A stretch of DNA of 64,000 nt from Pedobacter sp. JY14-1. GTDB lineage: Bacteria > Bacteroidota > Bacteroidia > Sphingobacteriales > Sphingobacteriaceae. The position numbers and the translations under genes were made by a program. The notes beneath the pieces were generated by a model. The model did not search any database. It was not told the DNA's origin and saw only the letters and a list, made by a program, of their open reading frames with translations. The stretch's first letter is position 1; each line of letters starts with the position of its first letter. Shown one piece after another: positions 53,909-63,004 of this stretch. The stretch is from contig NZ_JARJHU010000005.1 of assembly GCF_029269825.1 (NCBI RefSeq), positions 620,001 to 684,000 on the forward strand. Reading direction: 5' to 3'.

Positions 53909-54541
53909 CTACTGCGGTATATACACCACATACTTAGTTTCAAAAAATGCTTCTTTAAAGTAAGCTGAGAGCGGATACAACTCCGCTTTCAAGCGTGATT
54001 CAGCTATTTCCTCCGTAAGGTCACCTCCTTTAAGATAAAGAATACCATTGGGCAGGGCATTCTTAGATTCCTTCAGAAATTTTCCCCTTACCCACGGATA
54101 AAAATCGACCAGCCTCGTTACCGCTCTCGACACCACAAAATCATATTTGTCTGATACCTGTTCGGCCCTCGAATGCGTAGCATTTACATTCTTGAGTCCC
54201 AGGCCAGTAACCACCTCACTGACCACTTTGATCTTCTTCCCGATTGAATCCACCAGGTGGAACTGCACCTCGGGAAACAATATTGCCAGTGGAACGCCTG
54301 GAAAACCACCACCGGTACCGACATCCAGTATCCTGGTCCCCGGCACGAAACTGCAGAATTTCGCAATACCCAGCGAATGCAGGATATGGCGTTCATAAAG
54401 CTCATCGATATCTTTCCTGGATACCACATTGATCTGCGCATTCCAGAAATTGTAGAGCGCATACAACTGCTCAAACTGCTGCTTCTGCTCTTCAGAAAGC
54501 CCCTCAAAATATTTATAGATGATGTCGGGTTTTATTTCCAC
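53909..54541 (-). CDS. rsmG: 16S rRNA (guanine-527-N7) methyltransferase
   Basis: This 210-residue SAM-dependent enzyme methylates G527 in 16S rRNA. Loss gives low-level streptomycin resistance in other bacteria. The SAM site is ILDVGTGGGFPGVPLAI, with HLVDSIGKKIKVV next and the early INVVSRKDIDELYERHILHSL block. It overlaps the end of the upstream glycosyltransferase gene by 10 bp. Its 3' end abuts the pseudogene remnant on the other strand. Confidence 0.94.
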   Translation of the reverse strand: MEIKPDIIYKYFEGLSEEQKQQFEQLYALYNFWNAQINVVSRKDIDELYERHILHSLGIAKFCSFVPGTRILDVGTGGGFPGVPLAILFPEVQFHLVDSIGKKIKVVSEVVTGLGLKNVNATHSRAEQVSDKYDFVVSRAVTRLVDFYPWVRGKFLKESKNALPNGILYLKGGDLTEEIAESRLKAELYPLSAYFKEAFFETKYVVYIPQ

Positions 54542-55653
54542 TGCACTTTTTTAACAAATATAGACACAAAGCCATTAAAGACGAGAAAAATGAACAAGAG
54601 GATATCCAGTAGCGGGAACCACCAGCACAGCCCGCCGTAGTTAAGCCGCTTCAGCAGCCTAGGATAGACAAAACAGCGGATCAGCAGGCTCAAGGCGAAA
54701 ATGCCAGCAGCAATATAGCAGGCAGGTTGCAAAAAAAGACAGGCCATAAAAAACACGTAAAACAGAAACTGAAAAATGACCTGTACCGAAAGCACAAACC
54801 TATGTTTTCCTTTATACAGCTTTCCGGCTCCCGCATGGCGTTTTTTTTGCCTCAGATAAGCAAGAAAAGTCGTCTTGGGGACACTCCAGACCTGTGTATC
54901 CTTGTGTACGCGTATTGCTGTGTTGCGCCCCGTAGCGTGCGCATTCACAAACAGATCATCATCCCCGGAAGGAACGTGCATATGACTTGCAAAGCCCTTG
55001 TTTTTAAAAAACAAAGTCTTTTTATATGCCATATTGCGTCCTACGCCCATATAAGGCATTCCCTTCAGTGCAAAAGACAAATAATTAACCGCGGTAAAAA
55101 AAGTCTCGAAACGTATCAGCGCATTCAGCAGCCCGCCACGTTTCACATAAGGCGAATACCCCAGAAGGATTTCGGTATCCTCATCAGCAGGCTGCTGCAT
55201 CCTCCTCAACCAAAATACCGAAGCAGGAACGCAGTCTGCATCCGTAAACACCAGCCAGTCATATTTCGCCGCTTTGATGCCCATTGTCACCGCAAATTTC
55301 TTACCCGCGATAAACTTTCCGCTTTCATTGATCGTCACCACTTTCAAATGCGGATAGACCGCTGAAAACTCCTCAAGCACTTCCCTCGTTGCATCCCAGG
55401 AACGGTCGTTCACCACTACCACCTCAAATTCAGGATAATCCTGCTCCAGTACCGCAGGCAGGAATTCTCTGAGGTTCGCCGCCTCATTCCGCGCGCAAAC
55501 AATAACACTAAGCGGTCTTTCTCCACCTTCATCATCGGTCTCCACCGGATTGAGAACAAGCTTCAGATGCACAAACAGCGTAAAATAAATCTGAATTAAA
55601 AAACAAAAGACCAGCCCGCCAAGCAGGCCGTATTCGACAAAGGTTAGTTCCAC
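54532..55653 (-). CDS. family 2 glycosyltransferase, membrane-bound
   Basis: This is a 373-residue GT2 enzyme. A TM helix (about 8-28) is followed by a GT-A domain with SVIVCARNEAANL, VVVNDRSWDATREV, VFTDADCVP (DxD-type metal site) and the acceptor block SGDDDLFVNAHA. The tail has two or three helices. Membership fits lipid- or polysaccharide-forming transferases. The start is GTG; an in-frame stop two codons upstream rules out an earlier one. Sugar and acceptor are unknown. It is translationally coupled to rsmG. Confidence 0.88.
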   Translation of the reverse strand: MELTFVEYGLLGGLVFCFLIQIYFTLFVHLKLVLNPVETDDEGGERPLSVIVCARNEAANLREFLPAVLEQDYPEFEVVVVNDRSWDATREVLEEFSAVYPHLKVVTINESGKFIAGKKFAVTMGIKAAKYDWLVFTDADCVPASVFWLRRMQQPADEDTEILLGYSPYVKRGGLLNALIRFETFFTAVNYLSFALKGMPYMGVGRNMAYKKTLFFKNKGFASHMHVPSGDDDLFVNAHATGRNTAIRVHKDTQVWSVPKTTFLAYLRQKKRHAGAGKLYKGKHRFVLSVQVIFQFLFYVFFMACLFLQPACYIAAGIFALSLLIRCFVYPRLLKRLNYGGLCWWFPLLDILLFIFLVFNGFVSIFVKKVQWK

Positions 55654-55710
55654 GGTTTAATTTAAACAGGCCGCAAATTTCTCATTTTAAATCGGTAATG
55701 CCGACCCGTG

Positions 55711-55743
55711 TTGATAAAATCAGGCGCTTTTTTGCTATTTTTG
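55711..55743 (+). promoter_or_regulatory. promoter of the tgt-lptG-eamA unit
   Basis: TTG (55711-55713) and TATTTTTG (55736-55743, exact TAnnTTTG) are 22 bp apart. The ATG of tgt follows 16 bp later. Confidence 0.55.
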
Positions 55744-55759
55744 TACCGATTTACGTACA

Positions 55760-56890
<1,131 letters not shown>

Positions 56891-56910
56891 CCGGTTTTCC
56901 CAGAAATCCC

Positions 56911-58014
56911 ATGAAACTCCTGAGAGGCAGAATCAAGATCATCGACTGGTACATTATCAGCAAGTATTTAGGCACTTTCCTGTATACCTTGACCCTGTTC
57001 GTGGTGATCATCATCATATTCGACCTTTCAGAAAAACTGGACGACTTCCTGAAGGCCAACCTTACTTTCTGGCAGGTAGTGAGCCTTTATTATGCTGGCT
57101 CCATTCCCTTTTACGTAAATATGCTCTCCCCGCTGATCAACTTCATCGCTGTGATATTTTTTACGGCAAAAATGGCTGATCAGACCGAAATTGTGCCCAT
57201 ATTGAGCGGTGGTGTTAGCTTTAACAGATTCCTCGCTCCGTATTTTGCATCCGCATTTATCATTTTCGCAGCCAACCTTGCTGCTAACCTGTACATCCTG
57301 CCCTACACCAATCAGCTCAAAAACAGCTTCGAAAACACCTATGTAAAGACTAATGCCTCGGTAAATAAACGCGACATCCATATGAAACTGGACGACAAGA
57401 CCTACATCTACATGGATTACTTCAACAATGCGACCAAAGTAGGCACCAAATTTTCCCTGGACAATTTCAAAGGCGATACCCTTACCAAAAAGCTGGTTGC
57501 TGAAGAGATCCGCTGGGATTCTCTTAAACGCAACTGGAAGCTCAGCAACTACTCTATCAGGTATGTCAATGGCCTGAAGGAAACCTTCGTCAACGGTACA
57601 GGAAAAACCAAGGATACCGTCCTCGATATGCGGCCCAATGACTTTTCAGCCTTTGACAATATCTATGAAAACCTGAGTAACAAAGAACTTTCAGAAAAGA
57701 TCAGAAAAGAAAAGATCAGGGGTACAGGTATCATGAACGATCTGCTTTTCGAGCAGTATAAACGCTATTTCCATCCTCTTTCCGCATTCGTTCTCACCCT
57801 CATCGGGGTTGCATTGTCCTCACGTAAAGTGCGCGGCGGTGTCGGTCTGCCCCTGGGCATCGGCATCCTGCTCAGCTTCGCCTATATCGTATTTAACCAG
57901 TTTGCCAAAATGTTTTCCCTGAAGGGTGGTGCCCCTCCTCTCTTTGCTGTGATCGCGCCGACGCTGATCTTCGGCCTTCTGGGGCTTTACCTGCTTAAAA
58001 AGGCACCTAAATAG
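56911..58014 (+). CDS. LptF/LptG (YjgP/YjgQ)-family permease
   Basis: This is a 367-residue inner-membrane protein of the lipopolysaccharide exporter. Three N-terminal helices, a periplasmic beta-jellyroll (about 130-270) and three C-terminal helices are visible. It opens IDWYIISKYLGTFLYTLTLF, as LptG-type proteins do, and has FHPLSAFVLTLIGVALSSRKVRGG near the end. It passes LPS to the Lpt bridge with LptB. It follows tgt by 20 bp, a common arrangement in Bacteroidota. Confidence 0.9.
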   Translation: MKLLRGRIKIIDWYIISKYLGTFLYTLTLFVVIIIIFDLSEKLDDFLKANLTFWQVVSLYYAGSIPFYVNMLSPLINFIAVIFFTAKMADQTEIVPILSGGVSFNRFLAPYFASAFIIFAANLAANLYILPYTNQLKNSFENTYVKTNASVNKRDIHMKLDDKTYIYMDYFNNATKVGTKFSLDNFKGDTLTKKLVAEEIRWDSLKRNWKLSNYSIRYVNGLKETFVNGTGKTKDTVLDMRPNDFSAFDNIYENLSNKELSEKIRKEKIRGTGIMNDLLFEQYKRYFHPLSAFVLTLIGVALSSRKVRGGVGLPLGIGILLSFAYIVFNQFAKMFSLKGGAPPLFAVIAPTLIFGLLGLYLLKKAPK

Positions 58015-58020
58015 ATCCCA

Positions 58021-58914
58021 ATGACTCCAAGTACTTCTGCCGTGACCAGGAATTTACTTATCCTGCATCTTACCGTATTCATCTGGGGCTTCACTGGCAT
58101 CTTAGGCGCCTTGATTTCTGTCAGTGCCATCCACCTGGTCTGGTACCGGGTCATGATAGCAAGCATTTCTCTTTTTGTATGGTTCAGCATCAGTAAAACC
58201 AGTCTGCTGATCAGCAGAAAACAGTTCTTCCAATACCTCTTTACGGGGGCAATCGTCGCGATACACTGGATATTGTTCTTTTACGCCATCAAGGTTTCCA
58301 CAGTTTCTGTTACGCTGGTATGTCTCTCTTCCTTTACGCTTTTTACTGCCATTTTAGAACCACTGATCAAAAGACAACCCATTCTGATCCCAGACGTGAT
58401 CATCGGCCTGATCATCATTCTGGGCATTTATCTCATCTTTAAATTCGAATCCCGGTACACGCTGGGTATTATACTCGGGCTTGTTTCAGCTGTTGGGTCC
58501 AGTCTGTTTTCGATCATCAATTCCACACTGGTGCAAAAAGGCGACCCAAAGATTATCGGCTTTTACGAGATTTCAGGTGCTTTCATCTGGATCACTTTAT
58601 ACCGGCTCTGCACCGGCGAACTGTCCAGTGAACGTTTCGATTTGATTCTGACCGACTGGCTTTACCTAGGCCTGCTCGGCACCATTTGCACCGCTCTGGC
58701 TTATGTTGCCGGAGTAGCCGTAATGCGCACATTATCGGCCTTCAGGGTAGCGCTCATCACCAACCTGGAGCCTGTTTACGGCATTATTTTAGCCTTCATT
58801 TTCTTCGGCACTAGAGAGTCCCTGTCCATCGGTTTTTACCTCGGTGCCCTCCTGATTTTAGGCTCGGTTTTCCTCTACCCGGTATACAAAAAGTACAGGA
58901 AACTTGAGCACTAA
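58021..58914 (+). CDS. EamA-family (DMT) transporter
   Basis: This is a 297-residue protein with ten membrane helices in two homologous EamA halves. The first has LTVFIWGFTGILGALISVSAIHLVWYRVMIA and the second GTICTALAYVAGVAVMRTLSAFRVALITNLEPVYGIILAFIFFGTRES. Such proteins export amino acids or metabolites. Substrate cannot be told. It is 6 bp from the lptG-type gene, so it is the last gene of the tgt unit. Confidence 0.88.
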   Translation: MTPSTSAVTRNLLILHLTVFIWGFTGILGALISVSAIHLVWYRVMIASISLFVWFSISKTSLLISRKQFFQYLFTGAIVAIHWILFFYAIKVSTVSVTLVCLSSFTLFTAILEPLIKRQPILIPDVIIGLIIILGIYLIFKFESRYTLGIILGLVSAVGSSLFSIINSTLVQKGDPKIIGFYEISGAFIWITLYRLCTGELSSERFDLILTDWLYLGLLGTICTALAYVAGVAVMRTLSAFRVALITNLEPVYGIILAFIFFGTRESLSIGFYLGALLILGSVFLYPVYKKYRKLEH

Positions 58915-59613
58915 GCAGTACTTATTATTGTCTTATCGCTGCTTTTCTATTGTTTCACCACTTCATTCTTGGCGAGAACCGCTCCCCTTTTCCGGGTTTT
59001 CCAACATCAGGAAACCGGCAAATTATTATTCTTTCCCTTCGCGATTTTTGCTATAATTCCTTGCTTATCATGACGAAAAAACAACCGATCTGCCCTGGTA
59101 TAACTAACAACCTGTCACTGAAAAAAACATCAGGCCATCATTAAAAACATCTGCTGACCATCATAAAAATCGCCAGCTCCCAGATAGCAGAAATACATTC
59201 CAAGGTACTCATTTTTAACCTTAGTAATACCCGGTTCTGCTGACCTGGAAGCTTCAAAAAAACACCTTGTAAGGTACAGCAGGAAAGACAAAAATTACCT
59301 GGAAAATCAACAATTCCGATCTGAATTTGAGCATACATCTCCCGCTCATTGTACCGGAATTTTATTTTAATTCCGGTACAATTAGTGTATCTTCATCAGC
59401 AACGCAACTAATGATACAAAAAACATACACCGGCAGGAAAACCACCATAAAACAATATAAAAAAACGGCATTTAATACTGATACTCAAAAACAAATAATA
59501 ATAAATAAGCATTTGTTATTCAATATTTTAAATACAAAAATATAAATTAAAAATAAACCTAGTAACCGCTCCAGACTATCGAAATAAACTAATATTTTTA
59601 GCATAACAATTAA
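58915..59613. other. 699-bp stretch without a recognisable gene
   Basis: No ORF here shows a domain, signal peptide or family resemblance. Short open frames at 58950-59144 and 59327-59545 look random. An imperfect hairpin, CCGGGTTTTCC with GGAAACCGG (58992-59018), lies just after the EamA gene and may be a weak terminator. A perfect inverted repeat lies at 59348-59382. The last 170 bp are very AT-rich and presumably hold the promoter of the next gene. Confidence 0.6.
59348..59382. repeat. perfect 14-bp inverted repeat with 7-bp loop
   Basis: ATTGTACCGGAATT (59348-59361) is followed after TTATTTT by its exact reverse complement (59369-59382). No T-tract follows directly, so it is not a typical terminator. 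It could be an operator, an RNA hairpin, or the trace of a small mobile palindrome. Confidence 0.75.
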
Positions 59614-62496
59614 ATGCATCATATCACAATATACAAATCATTAAAAATCAATATAATTACAATTATTATATTAAGTACAATTTCACAACAAGTGTCTGCA
59701 CAGATTTTTGGTGAGGAACAGAACCCACTTAGTGTAAAATGGCGTCAGATAAAGGCTGATGGGTTCAGCATCATCTTTCCCCTAGAACTTGAAAAGGAAG
59801 CCAACAGAATGGCCACTACGCTGAGCACCATTTATCCCCGTGTCGGGTACAGTCTCGGACAACAGAAAACTACCCTCTCACTCCTGCTTCAGAACCGCGG
59901 CGTAGTAGCCAACGGCTTCGTCAGACTTGCCCCGAAAAAGTCAGAATTTTACAGCACCCCACCCCAGGGTTTCGATAGCCAGGACTGGCTCAACAACCTG
60001 GCTGTTCATGAGCTCCGGCACGTCGCCCAGTTCGATAAACTGACCGGCGGCAGAGCCTTCCCATTCCCCGAGGAAATTTACTTCGCCTGGTTTGGCCTCA
60101 GCATCCCCACCTGGTTCTTCGAAGGCGACGCTGTCATCACCGAAACTACACTCACCCAATCGGGACGCGGACGGCAACCCGAATGGATCATGCCCTACCG
60201 GACCACCCTGCTCGAAGGAAAAAAAATCAGTTACTCCAAAGCCTACTTCGGATCGGACAAAGATGTCACTCCCGGTTACTATCAGCTTGGCTACCTCATG
60301 ACCGCCAACATGAGAAAGGCCGAAGGCGCTATTCTTTTTGACAGCGTCCTCTCCGACATCCGCCGCCGGCCGCTACGGCTATACCCATTTTCCAACAGCC
60401 TCCGCAAGTTTACCGGCAAAGGCTCCAGGAAATGGTTCCTGCAAACCACAGATACCATTCGCAAATACTGGCAGACACAAGCCGCACAGTCCCATGGCAT
60501 CGATTACCCTGCAGTCAACCCCCAGATCGGCGTCGCCACCAGTTATTACCTTCCAGTCAGGCTCCCCGACGGACGCATTCTTGCGCTCAAAGAGAGCAAG
60601 AAAGAAACCAACCATTTTGTCATCATTGACCATTCGAAAAAAGAGCAGCGCCTCTTCGGTATCGCCTACCAGGAGCAACCCTGGTTCAGTTACGCAGCCG
60701 GCAGGATTACCTGGGACGAAGTCCGCTACGATCCCCGGTACAAACAACGCAGCTACAGTGTCCTCTGCACTTATGATCTGCTTTCTCGGAAGTACCGTAA
60801 ACTCAGCTCCCGTAGCAGACTTTTCTCTCCTTCGCTTTCTGCTGACGGCAGCAAGATTGTAGCCGTACAGATCGACCTCTCCAACCAGTCCAGTCTCGTC
60901 GAGCTTGATGCCACAAACGGGAAGATCCTTAACGTACTGCCCAATCCCCGCAACCTGATCCTCCAGACACCCTCCTACGACAGCAGCGGACAGCTGATCA
61001 CCTACATCGCTGTCAGCGAAAAAGGGAAATCCCTGGAAGTGATCAGCATCACCGGAAAGCAACGGCAAATGATTGCTGAAACCAGACAGCAACTGGGAAG
61101 GCCAATATATTTTAACCGCTGCATCGTTTTTAATGCCCACTACAACGGGATCAATAACATTTATAAGCTAGATACCGCGTCAAAAAAAATAAGCGCGCTG
61201 AGCGCCTCTAAATACGGCGCATTTAACGCAACGCCCGAGAGTCCCTCGGCAAATAACGGCCATGCTACGGAAAAACTGACGTTCAGCGATTACGCGCTCC
61301 ATGGCTTCAACATCGCGGAGTTGGCGACCGGCCTCACCAGGGAAACCCCGCAGGACACCACCGATCAGCAACCATCACTGGCCAACCCGGAAAACCACTT
61401 TGTCAACTTTGCTACTGCAGCCATAACCCAGGAAGTAAAAACACCCGGTCAAAACATCTTTGACAGCATCCCTGCCAAAAACTTTCCCTCCACACCCTAT
61501 CCTGCACTCAGCAACCTCTTGAACTTCCACAGCATCAGCCCTTTCATCGAAAACGAATACCGCGGCGGCTTCGAGCTCAAATCCAATAACCTGCTCAGCA
61601 CCTTTGACTTCTTTACCGGCGCGGGCTATCAACGCGACATTCGCCGCTTTGATTACTATAGCGGCTTCAGCTTCAAGGCATTCTATCCCATCATCCGGGC
61701 TACCTACCGCAACCGCCCCCTTCGTACTTTTTACAACAGCAAAACCGGCATGCAACAAGGCGACTGGCGGGAAAACACCATCCAGTTGCAAGCCTCGCTG
61801 CCCCTAAGCATCAACGCCCTTGCTCACAGCTACAGTTTCTCCTTCAACACCATCACCAGCTACACCAGCCGGTACCAATATGAAAACCTGCCCGCTAACT
61901 TCATCGGCACCATCAGGTTTCCCATGGAATACAATTTCGCCTTTACCCACAGCCTGAGACAGGCCGGGCGTGACATCGCACCCAGGTGGGGGCAGGTCTT
62001 CAGGCTCACCTTTATTCACCAGCCTTTTGATGACAAGCTAAAGGGCAGGATCTTCGCCACCGAAAACTTCCTGTACTTCCCCGGCATCCTGCATAATCAT
62101 TCCTTCCTCGCCAACTTCAATTACCAGACTGCCAGCGGTATCCGCAGGTACGAGCAGCAGATCAACACCGTATATGGCTACAACAACATCAGGGCCCGCA
62201 GCGCACTGAATAACACCCTGCTGTTCAACTACCGCTTCCCTTTCGCCTTCCCCGACGCCGAGATCGGCCCGCTCGCCTACGTAAAAAACTTAAGGGCAGG
62301 CCTGTTCTGTCACTACGAGAACATCGGCACGGAAACCAATCTGGCGCAACCCAAAACCTATGGCTTCGAACTCCGGAGCAGCATGCACCTGCTGCGCTAC
62401 CAGCCCCTCGCCGACATTGGCGCAAGATTTGTTTTCGTCAATAGAATTTACCATCAAAACCCTATATTGGAATTTATTTTTAATTACCGCTTTTGA
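59614..62496 (+). CDS. HExxH metallopeptidase-like / beta-propeller / outer-membrane barrel protein
   Basis: This is a 960-residue exported protein (signal ends VSAQ, about residue 30). Part 1 (about 40-300) is a gluzincin-like peptidase: H132-E133-x-x-H136 (HELRH) and a third ligand E170 in TWFFEGDAV, the spacing of peptidase-MA enzymes. Part 2 (about 300-560) has repeated short strand blocks of a TolB/DPP-type propeller (LSADGSKIVAVQ, SYDSSGQLITYIA). Part 3 (about 640-960) is rich in alternating aromatic strands and ends in Phe (EFIFNYRF), as outer-membrane barrels do. Function unknown. It seems to be a peptidase-like module displayed on its own barrel. Confidence 0.8.
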   Translation: MHHITIYKSLKINIITIIILSTISQQVSAQIFGEEQNPLSVKWRQIKADGFSIIFPLELEKEANRMATTLSTIYPRVGYSLGQQKTTLSLLLQNRGVVANGFVRLAPKKSEFYSTPPQGFDSQDWLNNLAVHELRHVAQFDKLTGGRAFPFPEEIYFAWFGLSIPTWFFEGDAVITETTLTQSGRGRQPEWIMPYRTTLLEGKKISYSKAYFGSDKDVTPGYYQLGYLMTANMRKAEGAILFDSVLSDIRRRPLRLYPFSNSLRKFTGKGSRKWFLQTTDTIRKYWQTQAAQSHGIDYPAVNPQIGVATSYYLPVRLPDGRILALKESKKETNHFVIIDHSKKEQRLFGIAYQEQPWFSYAAGRITWDEVRYDPRYKQRSYSVLCTYDLLSRKYRKLSSRSRLFSPSLSADGSKIVAVQIDLSNQSSLVELDATNGKILNVLPNPRNLILQTPSYDSSGQLITYIAVSEKGKSLEVISITGKQRQMIAETRQQLGRPIYFNRCIVFNAHYNGINNIYKLDTASKKISALSASKYGAFNATPESPSANNGHATEKLTFSDYALHGFNIAELATGLTRETPQDTTDQQPSLANPENHFVNFATAAITQEVKTPGQNIFDSIPAKNFPSTPYPALSNLLNFHSISPFIENEYRGGFELKSNNLLSTFDFFTGAGYQRDIRRFDYYSGFSFKAFYPIIRATYRNRPLRTFYNSKTGMQQGDWRENTIQLQASLPLSINALAHSYSFSFNTITSYTSRYQYENLPANFIGTIRFPMEYNFAFTHSLRQAGRDIAPRWGQVFRLTFIHQPFDDKLKGRIFATENFLYFPGILHNHSFLANFNYQTASGIRRYEQQINTVYGYNNIRARSALNNTLLFNYRFPFAFPDAEIGPLAYVKNLRAGLFCHYENIGTETNLAQPKTYGFELRSSMHLLRYQPLADIGARFVFVNRIYHQNPILEFIFNYRF

Positions 62497-62502
62497 CGGC
62501 GT

Positions 62503-62527
62503 TATTTTTGACAAAGATTTATTTTTG
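62503..62527 (+). promoter_or_regulatory. tandem -7 elements before the lapA-like gene
   Basis: TATTTTTG occurs twice, at 62503-62510 and 62520-62527, both exact TAnnTTTG. A TTG at 62493-62495 lies 24 bp before the second. The gene starts at 62649, so the leader would be about 115 nt. Confidence 0.4.
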
Positions 62528-62648
62528 ACTACACACGGTTAATCAATTCATTTTCGGCAAGAGGATGAACGACTTTGATAAAAAAATTCACTTTTTTGAG
62601 GCGAATGAATCAAAAAGAAGCTAAATTCCACTGTAAAAGACAAATCCT

Positions 62649-62942
62649 ATGAGCGCAAAAACCATCTTCATCATCGCATTTACCGCCATCATCACCGTGT
62701 TCCTGATGAGCAACACCGATGCTGTTAACTTTGACTTCCTCTTTTTTGAAAAACCGATCAGTAAGTTGCTTGTCGTGGGTATTTGCACCCTTATCGGCTT
62801 CATATTGGGCTTCTGGGCAGGGCGCCCGCGCGTTACCGTAAGCACCTATGATAAAAACGGCCTTCAGGATTACTCCGAAGACCGTAATAAGAATGCTCCT
62901 AAAAAAGAGCTGGACGATGAAGACCGGGACTACATTAGCTAA
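62649..62942 (+). CDS. LapA-domain (DUF1049) membrane protein
   Basis: This is a 97-residue protein with two membrane helices (about 5-22 and 39-60), joined by NTDAVNFDFLFFEKPIS, the usual LapA/DUF1049 hairpin. A charged cytoplasmic tail (EDRNKNAPKKELDDEDRDY) follows. In E. coli LapA works with LapB to control LPS synthesis. Small stand-alone versions in Bacteroidota are uncharacterised. No lapB-like gene is near. Confidence 0.82.
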   Translation: MSAKTIFIIAFTAIITVFLMSNTDAVNFDFLFFEKPISKLLVVGICTLIGFILGFWAGRPRVTVSTYDKNGLQDYSEDRNKNAPKKELDDEDRDYIS

Positions 62943-63004
62943 CAGCCTCTGAGTTGGTCAGCAATTAGAAACCGTATCGTGAGCACAACAAGCAATGTCG
63001 GCTG

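Noticed and set aside
58950..59144. Short ORF in the gene-less stretch
   Set aside because: 64 codons of random-looking composition, no promoter or family match.
60379..61140. 253-codon minus-strand frame opposite the barrel-protein gene
   Set aside because: Shadow frame in a C-rich coding region; no recognisable protein features.
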